This document shows, piece after piece, positions 49,934 through 60,099 of a DNA stretch of 64,000 bases; positions within the stretch are counted from its first letter, which is position 1, and each line of letters begins with the position of its first letter. The DNA is from Schizochytrium sp. CCTCC M209059. Taxonomy: Eukaryota; Sar; Bigyra; Thraustochytrida; Thraustochytriidae. The position numbers and the translations under genes were made by a program. Under the pieces are notes generated by a model, which saw only the letters and a list, made by a program, of their open reading frames with translations, did no database searches and was not told the DNA's origin. The stretch is from the NCBI GenBank assembly GCA_000818945.1, contig KN805393.1, positions 218,332 to 282,331 on the forward strand, written 5' to 3'.

Positions 49934-49945
49934 CCCCGCCCGCCC

Positions 49946-50275
49946 GGAATGGAATGGAATGGAATGGAATGGAATGGAATGGAATGGAATGGAATGGAAT
50001 GGAATGGAATGGAATGGAATGGAATGGAATGGAATGGAATGGAATGGAATGGAATGGAATGGAATGGAATGGAATGGAATGGAATGGAATGGAATGGAAT
50101 GGAATGGAATGGAATGGAATGGAATGGAATGGAATGGAATGGAATGGAATGGAATGGAATGGAATGGAATGGAATGGAATGGAATGGAATGGAATGGAAT
50201 GGAATGGAATGGAATGGAATGGAATGGAATGGAATGGAATGGAATGGAATGGAATGGAATGGAATGGAATGGAAT
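49946..50275. repeat. Perfect (GGAAT)66 satellite
   Basis: 330 bp made of 66 uninterrupted GGAAT units, ending 12 bp upstream of the GPCR start codon (which is on the minus strand, where the repeat reads ATTCC). It would lie in the 5' UTR or core promoter. The long open frames across it (repeating GMEWN or HSIPF) are artefacts. Confidence 0.99.
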
Positions 50276-53200
50276 GATGAGACGAGATGGACTCGACCTC
50301 GCGCACGTGCCAGACAGGCAGGCTGCCGCGCGAAAGTGGACTCCGTACGCTCGCGCGCGGAGGACACGTCCGTACCGCGGCGGCGGCCGGGCCGGGCTGG
50401 AGAGGAGAGCGTGCGTGCGTGCGTGCGTGCGTTGGGGTCTTGCTTGCTTGCCTTGCTTGCCTTCCTCGAACCTCGAAAAGATGGCTACGAGATAGATAAG
50501 AACTTGGAGGGCACGGCACGCGCGGCACGTGCTCCCCGCGGGACCGCGCCTGTGCCAGCGCTGCTGCCAGGACCGGCCGTCTGTCTGTCTGTCTGCGGCG
50601 GCGGCGAAGTGCGCGGCGCCTGCGTGCCTGTCTGTCTGCCTGCCTGTGTGCCTGCCTGCGCTGCTTGTGCGCGCTCCGACGGTCGGTCGGCGGCCAGCAG
50701 AAGGGATGGCTGGCGAGAGGAATGGATGAATGATACCGCAGAAAAAGGACCTTGCACCAAGGCCAGCGAGCAACTTCCGCCGGCGCTACTCCTGCGGCGC
50801 GGGACGAGCACGCAGCGGCTCGACGCGGGCGGCGCAGGCTGGCGGTCTGGCGCGCCTCCCTGCCGGGGGAAGCGGCAGGACCTGCGCTTGCTGCTGCTTG
50901 CGCGGAATTAGTTGTGCACGCGCGCTGTCTTCTTTCTCCCTCCTAACAATGATGTCGCATGGCGTGTGTGCAAAAAAGTGGTGCACGCCGCGCCGGTACT
51001 AGTAGTATACCAACTTGCCAGCGACGCACGCTGCTGCAGTCTCTCGCAGGGCTGCGCAGCTCAGCGCCGAGCCAGGCAGCCAAGGCCGGCACCGCCGGGA
51101 GGGAGGAGGCGAGCTTTTCGGCGGGTCAGCGAGGGAGAAGTAGGGAGGCGGGTGATCGATGGGACGCAACAGACGGGTGGGACTGCACGTCCGGACCCAC
51201 CAGCATCCTCCGGACGGGAAGGGGGGGCAAGATGGACATTTGCTCTGGGCGACGGCCTACTTGATTGGTGATGTTCTTGTTGTATAGTAGGTGTTGGTTG
51301 TAGTAGGCCTGCATGTTGGTGAAGATCTCAGTCAGGCTGGCATGCTTGCACATGCTACAGGCTGCTTGCACATGACATGGCGCTTCATCGCACTGCACTG
51401 CAATGCGATGCGATGAAAGGATGCCTTCTTGCTTGCGGATGTCCCAGAACAGGCCCTTTTTTGTCCGAAAAAAGAGTGCTGTGACGACGCTAAAACGCGT
51501 ACTGTGTGCACACGAAGAAATCGATGCAACAGACTGAAAGGACCGGAGATTCGTACTTCGCGCCTTGTAAATCGGGATGGAGGGGGATGATGTTGAGTGA
51601 TACTTGTATGTATGGGATTTGATGCCACCATGAAAGATTCCCGAGAATTGCACACACGAGGAGGACCGCCTGCCGAGACAAAAGTGGGCAAGGTGGGACG
51701 GGAAACATTTGCGGTCAGCAGCCGAGAAGTTGACGCGTCAACTCGTTTGCAAGGCAACGATGCCTGTCTTTGGATACGAAAAGGGAGATCTTGGGAAAGA
51801 TGCCAATATGTCTCGAGCTCGCACCTAAATAGGCTCAATCAAGTCTGTATACTTGTATGCGGAGATTCATGGATCCGAGGAGTGCCCAGATGATCATTGA
51901 ATGATGCCAAAATGGAAAGTACGGATAGGGCCTAGGCTGCTTGCACTTTAGAGGGCTCAAATCAGGTCTGAACTTTTGCATAAGGAGATTCATACATTTG
52001 CGAAGCGTGCGCAGATGATCATAGAATGATGTCAGACATGAAAGTCCAAGAACATGTCTCGAGCTTGGAAGAGAGCTGTTTCTTGAAAGAAAACGTCCTT
52101 TTAGCGTACTACCACTCGTTCACTCAATTTCATGTCCATGATACACATTTTGCATGTACAGAAACATGCACGCCGACAGGCGAAGATGATCAATTCGCGG
52201 CAAGGGTTCCCTTGCTTCGTCTTTTGTGCAAAGATGAACAGAGAAGTGTTCTGCGGTATTGATTCTGTTATTCTTCTTCTCGCTCTCGTGACAAGGTTGC
52301 CCTCACAATATCCATAACAACAACCACAACGAGGACGACGGTATATAGTACTTGATGATCGTCCGCACATCTGCTCGTCACAGTCTCGTCCCGCTCGCCA
52401 CGTGAAAAACAACCAACGGGGTGCACCCACTCATTCATGCGTCAAGAAACACTCCTCGCCTGCGCAGAGCGGAACCGCGCATAACCCGCGCCAGCTTGGC
52501 TTTTCCATTTTCTTCGCACCTCAAGGTGCGACGACACTCGCTCACTCACTCACTCACCACACGACAGGGTCCGTCTGACTGACTTTCCACCCCTCGTTCC
52601 GCCATCTCTCGCACCCCTGGCCTCCAGTCCAGGCGCGGCCATCCTCTGCCAGCACAATTCCGCATCCACCCCCGTCTCCTCCTCGACGTCGTCATCATCG
52701 TCCTCGCCCTTCCGAGCGCGACATACGTCTAAGCCCGACCCTCTCCTCCACGCGCTCATACACGTCCTCGGCTCCGCAGTCATCCGAGGCGACTTCAGGC
52801 AGCCCGAGGATATCCTGGCCGCCGCCGGGCGGGCGCCAGGATATCCTCTGCCGGGGCGCTCTCTGCGAGGATATCCTGGGCGGCGTCTTTTCCGCGCAGG
52901 CTTTTCCGCCAAGCCGGGCGACCCGCGGCGAGTCTCGCTCGGCGCCGCCAAAGCCGCATCGAGCGAGCGGGCGGGCGGCGGGCGCGAGGGACGCGGCTCG
53001 GCGGCGGCGCAGAGCCTTCGCGCGGCGCAGAGCCTTCGCGCGGCGCGGTTCTCTGTTTCTCGCTCGCGGGGCTTCGAGCGCGCATCGAGCGATCTGATCT
53101 CATCTCATCTCATCTCATCTCATCTCATCTCGTCTCACATCCCGTCTCGTCTCATCGACCGCGAGCGCGGCGACCTGGACGACGCGCCGCCCGACGCGGG

Positions 53201-53572
53201 ACGCGCAGCCGCCGCGGCGCCGACGCGCGGGAGCTGGCAGAGGCGCGCGGGAAGAGGGCCCGCGCGGAAGAGGTCGCCGGCAGCCGGCAGCGCAGCGGCG
53301 CGTCGGCGAGAACCGCCCGAAGCGCCGCGCGAGAGCCTCGAGGCGCAAGCGTGGTGAAGCAGGCCGGCGCTCGCTGGCTTCGTCGGCGACGTGGAGCACG
53401 AGTCCTCGTGCGAGCACGGCTTCGCGGAGGCGGCCGCTGTAGAGCGGGCCGGCGCCGAGGCCAGCGCAGACCGGGCGTTTCGCCTCGCCTTGCGAGGTCG
53501 CGGTGACGCAGCGCAAAGTCGTCGAGCAGCACCCGAGAGCGCCTGCGCCGGCGCCGGCGAAGAACCGGGGGA
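50276..53572. other. 3.3-kb region without recognised gene
   Basis: Contains GTGC and CTTGC-type microsatellites (50406-50465, 50580-50660). A diverged tandem repeat (51832-51920 against 51954-52045) shares GGAGATTCAT and GATGATCAT(T/A)GAATGATG. Three evenly spaced AGGATATCCT palindromes lie at 52807-52877. A 19-bp direct repeat (GAGCCTTCGCGCGGCGCA) sits at ~53008-53045 and a CTCAT run at 53097-53130. The last ~450 bp are strongly GC-rich and probably the promoter of the carrier gene. No open frame here resembles a known family, and I could not assemble exons into one. Confidence 0.5.
52807..52877. promoter_or_regulatory. Array of three AGGATATCCT palindromes
   Basis: Perfect 10-bp palindromes at 52807-52816, 52838-52847 and 52868-52877, with start-to-start spacing of 31 and 30 bp, about three helical turns. 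The first two are also flanked by an inverted extension (GAGGATATCCTGGC and GCCAGGATATCCTC). They lie ~700 bp upstream of the carrier gene. Reads as a candidate binding array for a dimeric DNA-binding protein. Confidence 0.45.
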
Positions 53573-54679
53573 ATGTCGTCGAACGCGTCACCCTCGATGC
53601 CGGGCGCCAACCACCTCCCGGATCAGCCGCAAGAACCCCGCGGGAAACCGCTCACGGAACTCACACTGGGGCAGAGGGTGTTGTCGGCATCTGTAGGTGC
53701 CCTGCTGACGTCCATGCTTGTGACCCCGCTCGATGTCGTCAAGACCAGACTTCAGGCGCAAGCACAGCAATTCGACTACGCGGATGTCAAGTCACCAGCA
53801 TCTTGCGTGCGATGCACGCACTATCAGTTTAGCAACGGGCTCCTGGACGTCATGCTTCCCAAGGAAACTGCGAACCACACGTTACGTGAGTGCCCGTACC
53901 ATTTGCACAATACGGCTGACGCCCTGTACAAAATCACGAAACACGAGGGCGTTGGCGCTCTGTACAATGGCCTGCGGCCTAGCCTCATCATGGCCGTTCC
54001 ATCCACGGTGCTATACTTTTCTAGCTACGACTACTTGCGCAACACGTTGGGCCAGGACTTCAACATGAAGCCAACCGTTGCAGCCCTCGTGGCTGGAAGC
54101 TCGGCACGAATACTTGCGGCAACTGTCATTTCTCCGCTCGAACTCGTGCGAACAAAAATGCAGGCGAGTAATGTTCCGCAGACAATGCTGCACCTCGTTA
54201 GGACACAGATTGAGCGCAAGGGCGTGACCTCGCTCTGGCAAGGCCTCTCGCCGACACTCTTTCGCGATGTGCCGTTTTCGGCCATTTATTGGGCCGTTGT
54301 GGAGCGCAGCAAGATCAAATACCGTCCGGGAATTGCAAAGTGGCTTCATCGCCAGTACGGACCGACGAATGCTTTGGAAGAGTTCACGGTCTCTTTTTTC
54401 TCTGGAGCCACTGGCGGCATGGTAGCGGCAACGCTCACCAATCCTTTTGACGTCATCAAGACGCGCCGCCAGGTTTTCGACTACTCCCCGGACATTCCGC
54501 CTGAAGTCTTGCGAAAGGAGGCTTCTTCAATCAACATCGCGCGCAAGATTTGGAATACTGAAGGTGCGGCTGGTTTCATGGTCGGTCTCACGCCACGTCT
54601 CGCAAAAACCATTCCCGCTTGCGCAATTATGCTCAGTTCTTACGAAGCGAGCAAGCGTCTTTTTGCAAACATGTCATAG
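53573..54679 (+). CDS. Mitochondrial carrier, SLC25A39/40 (Mtm1)-like
   Basis: A 368-residue six-helix carrier of the inner mitochondrial membrane. The three carrier signatures are PLDVVKTRLQ (52-61), PLELVRTKMQ and PFDVIKTRRQ. The best match is the SLC25A39/SLC25A40/Mtm1 group, known for mitochondrial glutathione import: SLWQGLSPTLFRDVPFSAIYW is typical of it, as is the long first matrix loop (~62-125). In SLC25A39 that loop carries cysteines reported to sense Fe-S status; here three are seen, C78, C81 and C107. The ATG at 53573 starts a ~25-residue polar N-terminus before helix 1. Intronless. Confidence 0.9.
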   Translation: MSSNASPSMPGANHLPDQPQEPRGKPLTELTLGQRVLSASVGALLTSMLVTPLDVVKTRLQAQAQQFDYADVKSPASCVRCTHYQFSNGLLDVMLPKETANHTLRECPYHLHNTADALYKITKHEGVGALYNGLRPSLIMAVPSTVLYFSSYDYLRNTLGQDFNMKPTVAALVAGSSARILAATVISPLELVRTKMQASNVPQTMLHLVRTQIERKGVTSLWQGLSPTLFRDVPFSAIYWAVVERSKIKYRPGIAKWLHRQYGPTNALEEFTVSFFSGATGGMVAATLTNPFDVIKTRRQVFDYSPDIPPEVLRKEASSINIARKIWNTEGAAGFMVGLTPRLAKTIPACAIMLSSYEASKRLFANMS

Positions 54680-55149
54680 TACCGTCGTCCTTGCATTGTA
54701 TCCCGCCCGTAATGGCCCCACCGAAGCGCGGGCCAAGACCATGCTTCTGACCAAAAACATAAACCACAAAGGACCCACTGCACGAACCAATCAATACACA
54801 TGCTATAGTTAGCCAGCCTACTCCGTAGGACTCTGTCACATGAGACTTTGTCATAAGAGAATTAACCTGAGATCTAGCCACAAAAGAATAAAAGAATTTG
54901 GAAAGAACCTTTACTTCATCTTCACAGGAAGTGACGCGTCCGTGTTGCGACGCCATCCTTTCGTTTTCTTCCCATTCTAGCCGTCATGAGAGACTTCCAT
55001 CACTGCATCGCAAGGACATTGCAACCTTGACTCGCATGCTAAGGCACCGAAAATAAAGGTTTTTTTGGTTTTTTTTACATCTTCTGCAGAACATGAGAAA
55101 TTGCGAGCACGTCAGCTCATAAACCCTCGCTCATTACAAATGCACAAAT
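54680..55149. other. Convergent 3' intergenic region
   Basis: Between the carrier and roadblock stop codons; AT-rich with T-runs near 55060. No gene seen. Confidence 0.55.
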
Positions 55150-55697
55150 TTAGTTTGCCTTTAAAGGTTCCTGAATAGCCACCATGGTAAAGTTTGCTCC
55201 AGGAGCCACAATCATTTCGTAGTTGCGTGTCTTGAGTCGAAGGCATTCCACCTCATTCTATTCCATGCGAGGCATCGTCAGACTTCCTTTCGTTTTCTCA
55301 TCGTCCCATGCCTTCTCCTTCTCCGTCTCCTTCTCCGAGAGGAAGGGCGTATGTGGAAATGAGGAGAGAAGATTTTCAACTTACGTTGGGTGGAGCAAGC
55401 ATGTCTTGGCAGCCCTGTGAGCAGTGGTTTACAAGATTTGCTACGGTCCCGGCAAGCTGTACGCACTTGCGGTAGCCACCATCTCCTTCTTCACTGGGCC
55501 AGCCTTCATACCGCAGCACAATACCATCCTTGTTGAACACTACGTAGCGCGTGACGTTCTCAATGGCCATGACCCGCTTGATGACCTCGTCTACCTCATT
55601 GCCGGGCTGCCCGCTTGTCGTCTGCATACAAGGTTAGTCTCCTCGTCCCGCTCGCACGGACAAGAAAAAGTAGAGCGAGCTCACAGGCACGTACCAT
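55150..55697 (-). CDS. Dynein light chain roadblock/LC7-type (three exons)
   Basis: Spliced model: exon 1 contributes only the ATG (55695-55697), exon 2 is 55385-55621, exon 3 is 55150-55257. Introns are 55622-55694 (GTACGT...CTAAC branch...ATGCAG) and 55258-55384 (GTAAGT...ATAG). The product is 115 residues. Roadblock features are EVIKRVMAIENVTRYVVFNKDG, LVNHCSQGCQDMLAPPN, and, in exon 3, EVECLRLKTRNYEMIVAPG, the conserved end of the fold. Roadblock proteins dimerise on dynein intermediate chains in cytoplasmic and axonemal dynein. If intron 1 is not removed, the ATG at 55627 would give MQTTSG instead of MTTSG. The unspliced frame lacks the conserved C-terminus. Confidence 0.87.
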
Positions 55698-56372
55698 CTT
55701 CCTCTCTCCTTTTCGAGCGAGCAGTCGCTTGCCTCGAAAACCTCCTCTTGCGCTTTCGCACGCCCCAAAACTATCGCCGCTGTGCGCTGCGCGTTTGGTC
55801 CACGCCGTCTCGCTCGCAACTCTTCTGGCTTCACGTGGTCGGGCGCCCAGCGTTTGCTCGCTCTGGGCGTGAAGACCGTTGAGCGTTCCAAAGGTGCCAG
55901 CTCTCGAACCTCTTGATCCACGATGAAACTTGGAGCTCGCGATTGGGAGGGAGGGAGCCTAAACGTCTCGTCACGGCTTATTCTTGGCTCGGGCCCAGTC
56001 GCATTTTCGGATGACGCAGCTCTTGCAAAAGTCAAGTCTCGTCTCGTCTCGTCTCGTCTCATACACCGTTCGTGGATCAAGCCGAGCTTTGTGAAAGGAG
56101 AAAAAGAAAAAAGAGAAAAAAGACCTGGAATTCTAATCCTAGACCTAGGCCTAGGCCTAGGCTCAGTGACGTGGTAGTACATACTAGTACGTACGTATGT
56201 ATACTGCCAGTAATGAGGTTCGTAAACGGATAAATGACATTACTCTTCTTGCGATTCGACCTTGGGTAGCCGCACCTTGTGCACGCGCTCGCGGAGAGGA
56301 CAAGCGCGCACTCTGGTGAACGAACGGGGGCCGCTTGGACCTGCTGCTACCGCGCGCGAGGCGGGCTCCGGA
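55698..56372. other. Divergent promoter region
   Basis: Between the roadblock and IQ-protein genes. Contains a GTCTC run (~56037-56060) and a CCTAGG-rich palindromic stretch (56138-56162). No gene recognised; any 5' UTR of roadblock exon 1 lies just above 55697. Confidence 0.55.
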
Positions 56373-59300
56373 ATGCCTCACGGACGCAGGTCGAGGCCGG
56401 GGCCTGGCGCCGCGAAGCCGCCGCTCAAATTACCCGTGCTCCGACAGCACGCTGCAAGAGTCACGAATGTAGAGCTCGAGGTGCCCGCGTGGCAACGCGC
56501 AGACGCAGCGCAGAAAGAGGGCAAAGCACGACGCTTGAAGGTGACCCAGCGCATGCTCGACAACTCGTACGAGAATCAGCATGAACGGAAATTATCCAAC
56601 GCGGACAGGATCACCATGCTCCGACGTGCTAAAATGCGCAGGGCGCGTGAGCTCGACAAGGAGTCCCTCGAGCTGCAGCGAGTAGCAGAACTTGACGAAA
56701 TTATCCGCAAAGGTCGACAAGCTGCCGCAGAAGCCATTCAGCGTGCCGAACGTCAAATTGTGCCAGCTCTGCTCGACGCGAGTAAAACCTCTGTCATGCT
56801 CAACAAAGGTCCGAGTCTCCACGCTAGCACATACCGAAATGTATCCGAGGTGCAAAACTACCTCAACTCTTTTCGATCTGACTTTGACAATGATGAGATG
56901 GATGATCTTCAGCCGCCCGCCTTTTTATTCTCCCAAGAGGATGCTCTCAACGTCCCGGCTCACGACGATTCTGATCTCGACGATACCGGCGAGTCCCAAG
57001 GTGGCATTTTCGGACTCACTCAGGCAATGGCCAGTCCAGGATCTGGACCTGCGGTACCCTCAACCCAGAGTCTGGGTCATTTTGCTGGTGGAGACGAGCT
57101 TGCTCAAGCATCGAATGACTCGCGCCTCGAAATTGCTCGTGAAGGACAACAACATACGCAGCCTCTGGACGCTTCAAAAGCGCCGGCCTACTCAAACCAA
57201 GGAAAGTCATATCGCAAGTTTCGCAGGCTTGAGATGGAAAGGGTGCATAAACCCAGTGCTGTCGCGCGAGGTCCGGCAGCGACGGCACCGGACACCCGCG
57301 TTCCACGCATTGGCCGCACGCCACATTTGCCAGAAAACACCAAGCTCATCGCGATTGAATTTGACATTCTCAAAGAAATCTCAGTGCGCGAAGAGCTTGT
57401 GAAAATCTCTCGCAAATGCTTTGTTCGTCTCGTGGACACGGTGGAGATTCTTCGGGACCTCCGCCTCAAAATTGACGAAATGCGCTTCACTCGACGTCAG
57501 GTTCCGCCTGCAAATGACGCAAGCGCGAAAAAGAAGAACGAGTCGCCAAAGCTGGATCCCCGCTTGGCGAAAAGGCAGCTTATCGCGACGCTCGTTGCGC
57601 AAAAGCAGCGACTTATTGAAATGCAGACCGAGCTCAGGGGTGAGCTTGTTCGGCTTCGCGCGTCAACGAGCAAAGTTGCAAGTGCAATTCAGCAATGGCG
57701 CAAGGCCGTGCGCGCGGAGGAAAATCGACTTGAGCTCGATGCGAGCTTTCCCGTATTCGACTGGTTCGGCGTGAACTACTTTGTTAAAATGCAGAACGAC
57801 ATGAGCTTTTTGGATGGTAAAATCGACCCCCGCGTCGAAAGGGACGAGCACGGCAAAACTTTGACAGCACGCCGCGGGGGGAAGCAGAAAACAACTCGAG
57901 CTACGCTCACGCAAGATAGTTGCGTCTCTCTCAAGGCACTCGAAGACAGGTCCAAAAGCTCGTCGAGACAGCTTCAGTACGCGGGAAGCATTGCGTTTGA
58001 GACACCTGCGCACATTCTCGTCGGCAAGTGGATCGGTTTCGCTCCAGACGGAAATCCACTCTTACTCCCGCCCAAGGGCCATGACCCTCTTGCCGATCTT
58101 GAACGCTGGACAAAGCTAGAGGACGAGCGCCAGGTGGCACAGCGCCAGGCGGATATGCGCAAACAAATCTTTTTCGGGTTGCAAACCGGCAAAACTGCGT
58201 TGGAGATCTTCGAGGCCGCTTCTGGGGACAGCAGGCACGCGACCGCCTCGGAACAAAGTCGTGGTGCGGTCATGACTTCTTTTCGTGCTGGGGCAGGACG
58301 GCGTGGTCTCACGATTGTAATCCATCGCTCGCCCTCAGACTCCACACAGGACGACGTTGACAAGAGCAGGCCTGTTTCTGCTCGAGGATATCATGATACG
58401 GAGCGCCCGCGATTTGCCGGTCTCGGGCGTTTTCTGGTTTCGCCACGGTTTCAGCACGCTGATGCCGACGACGATGACGACGACGACGACGATGTCGATG
58501 ACGAAGCGGGCGGTAAGAAAGTCGAAACGCAAAATGCATCGTCTGGAGTGAATTCTACATCATCATCTTCAGCAGCAGCAGCAGCAGCAGCAGCAGCCGC
58601 AACAAAACGTGTCGCACCTGCGAGCAGGCAACCAAGAGCACCCCTTCAGCCGAACGAACTTCCTGAAACGCGGGGGCGCGCATTCGATTTATCCTTGGCC
58701 CCACAAGACCAACCACTCGTGAGTTCTATCAAGGATTCAAGCGTTGGGGCAGCTTTTTCCGCAATCGCCTCGGAAATTGTCAAAGAAAGCGCCGCCATCG
58801 AAGAGTGGAAGCTTGAAAAGGCTCGCGAGCAACAGCGCAAGGTACAAGCATACGACCCAGTGGCCAATACGGTGGCACGCGGAGGCCGCGACGAGGCGCT
58901 AGATCGCTACTTGGCAAAGCAAGCCGAGCCAGAGGACCGCGAGTCGTTGCGCAAGCGTGCGGAAAATACTTCCGAACGAGAATCCCCCCAGCCCACAGTC
59001 CAGGGAGGGACGCTCACAACTGACACCATAGCAAGCGATGCCAAGACCAAGACTCGGAGCGAGCATGGCAGTGTAGACCTAGAAGAGCAGCATCTCTTGC
59101 GTACTCGAGGGTTTGCCCGCAATCCAGAGGTAAGACGGGCCATTTCCCGTATTGACACGAGCGCAGTAGAGACGAATCGAGCGGAACGCATGCGTCTTGA
59201 AAGAGAGCTTGCGCGTCTTGGACCAGCGAGACCCTCGATGACGCCCGAGCAGGGGCAAGCGCGCAAGGAGCTCGAGCTCAAGCTGAGCATTTTGCGAAGC

Positions 59301-60047
59301 GGCGTCTCGAGCAAAGTTTTCAATCGCAGACTTTTAGACCTGGACGAGAGCGAAGTGCGGGCCGCCGCGCAAGCCCAAGCTCAGGTCGAAAGAGCAGCGA
59401 CGCGAGTCCAGTCGATCGCGCGGATGCACCTGGGCCGAAAGAGCTACCTAGACCTTCTCGAAGATGAAAAGTATCTCCAAAAGCTCTCGCAAGAAGAAAT
59501 GATGGAGCGCAGCGTCGAAGACGTGGCTGCGACAATGATCCAAATGCACTTTCGAGGATTCTTCTGCCGAAAAGAATGTCAGCTGCGTGAGGCGACACGG
59601 CTAATGAACGAAGAGGCAGAGCGCAAAGCGCGAGAGGAGACAATGCAAGAGGAACTTGAGCGACGCAAGGTTGAAGAGATCCGTGAGCGAGGCCGTCAAC
59701 GTCGACTCGAACTGGCCCAGGCCAAAGAGGCTCGCGCAAAGCAGGACGCTCTCGACGCTGCCGAGAAAGCTCAGGCTGCGCGCACCATTTCTCGCAGTAT
59801 CAAATTACATGTTGACCACAGTCGCCAAAAGCAGCTCGCGCTGCGAAAGCTTCAAGAGACACGGCAGGACAAGGCCGCAATCGTCATTCAGGCGCAAACG
59901 AGGGGCATGCTTGTGCGCCTTCACGCCGCCACCCTGCATGCAAGAGAACGACAGCGTCGACGAGGCGAAGAGGCGAGGCGTCATGCGCGAGAAGAATACG
60001 CGCAATTGTATGCCTCGACTCCCCGTGATGAAGACGACCAGAAGTGA
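56373..60047 (+). CDS. IQ-motif coiled-coil protein
   Basis: About 1,224 residues from the ATG at 56373; the frame extends to 56262 but without an ATG. Three IQ calmodulin-binding motifs are visible near the C-terminus: RVQSIARMHLGRKSY (~1008), MIQMHFRGFFCRKE (~1052) and VIQAQTRGMLVRLH (~1168), with a charged helix between the second and third (RKAREETMQEELERRKVEEIRERG). The middle (~390-480) has another helical region (DTVEILRDLRLKIDEMRF) and the ~710-780 stretch is acidic and polyAla. I do not recognise a named family; IQ plus coiled coil is common in flagellar and centrosomal proteins. No kinase, motor or membrane segment is seen. It ends 52 bp from the stop codon of the convergent LRR-kinase gene. 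Intronless. Confidence 0.8.
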   Translation: MPHGRRSRPGPGAAKPPLKLPVLRQHAARVTNVELEVPAWQRADAAQKEGKARRLKVTQRMLDNSYENQHERKLSNADRITMLRRAKMRRARELDKESLELQRVAELDEIIRKGRQAAAEAIQRAERQIVPALLDASKTSVMLNKGPSLHASTYRNVSEVQNYLNSFRSDFDNDEMDDLQPPAFLFSQEDALNVPAHDDSDLDDTGESQGGIFGLTQAMASPGSGPAVPSTQSLGHFAGGDELAQASNDSRLEIAREGQQHTQPLDASKAPAYSNQGKSYRKFRRLEMERVHKPSAVARGPAATAPDTRVPRIGRTPHLPENTKLIAIEFDILKEISVREELVKISRKCFVRLVDTVEILRDLRLKIDEMRFTRRQVPPANDASAKKKNESPKLDPRLAKRQLIATLVAQKQRLIEMQTELRGELVRLRASTSKVASAIQQWRKAVRAEENRLELDASFPVFDWFGVNYFVKMQNDMSFLDGKIDPRVERDEHGKTLTARRGGKQKTTRATLTQDSCVSLKALEDRSKSSSRQLQYAGSIAFETPAHILVGKWIGFAPDGNPLLLPPKGHDPLADLERWTKLEDERQVAQRQADMRKQIFFGLQTGKTALEIFEAASGDSRHATASEQSRGAVMTSFRAGAGRRGLTIVIHRSPSDSTQDDVDKSRPVSARGYHDTERPRFAGLGRFLVSPRFQHADADDDDDDDDDVDDEAGGKKVETQNASSGVNSTSSSSAAAAAAAAAATKRVAPASRQPRAPLQPNELPETRGRAFDLSLAPQDQPLVSSIKDSSVGAAFSAIASEIVKESAAIEEWKLEKAREQQRKVQAYDPVANTVARGGRDEALDRYLAKQAEPEDRESLRKRAENTSERESPQPTVQGGTLTTDTIASDAKTKTRSEHGSVDLEEQHLLRTRGFARNPEVRRAISRIDTSAVETNRAERMRLERELARLGPARPSMTPEQGQARKELELKLSILRSGVSSKVFNRRLLDLDESEVRAAAQAQAQVERAATRVQSIARMHLGRKSYLDLLEDEKYLQKLSQEEMMERSVEDVAATMIQMHFRGFFCRKECQLREATRLMNEEAERKAREETMQEELERRKVEEIRERGRQRRLELAQAKEARAKQDALDAAEKAQAARTISRSIKLHVDHSRQKQLALRKLQETRQDKAAIVIQAQTRGMLVRLHAATLHARERQRRRGEEARRHAREEYAQLYASTPRDEDDQK

Positions 60048-60099
60048 GGCGTATCAACAAATTTCTGCATTTGAACCATAGAGCGCTTAAATTTTTTGT

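Noticed and set aside
49915..50911. Long frames of repeating GMEWN or HSIPF
   Set aside because: Translations of the GGAAT satellite; a 5-bp perfect repeat is open in all frames.
52550..53103. Arg/Pro-rich frames upstream of the carrier
   Set aside because: GC-rich compositional frames overlapping on both strands, without family resemblance.
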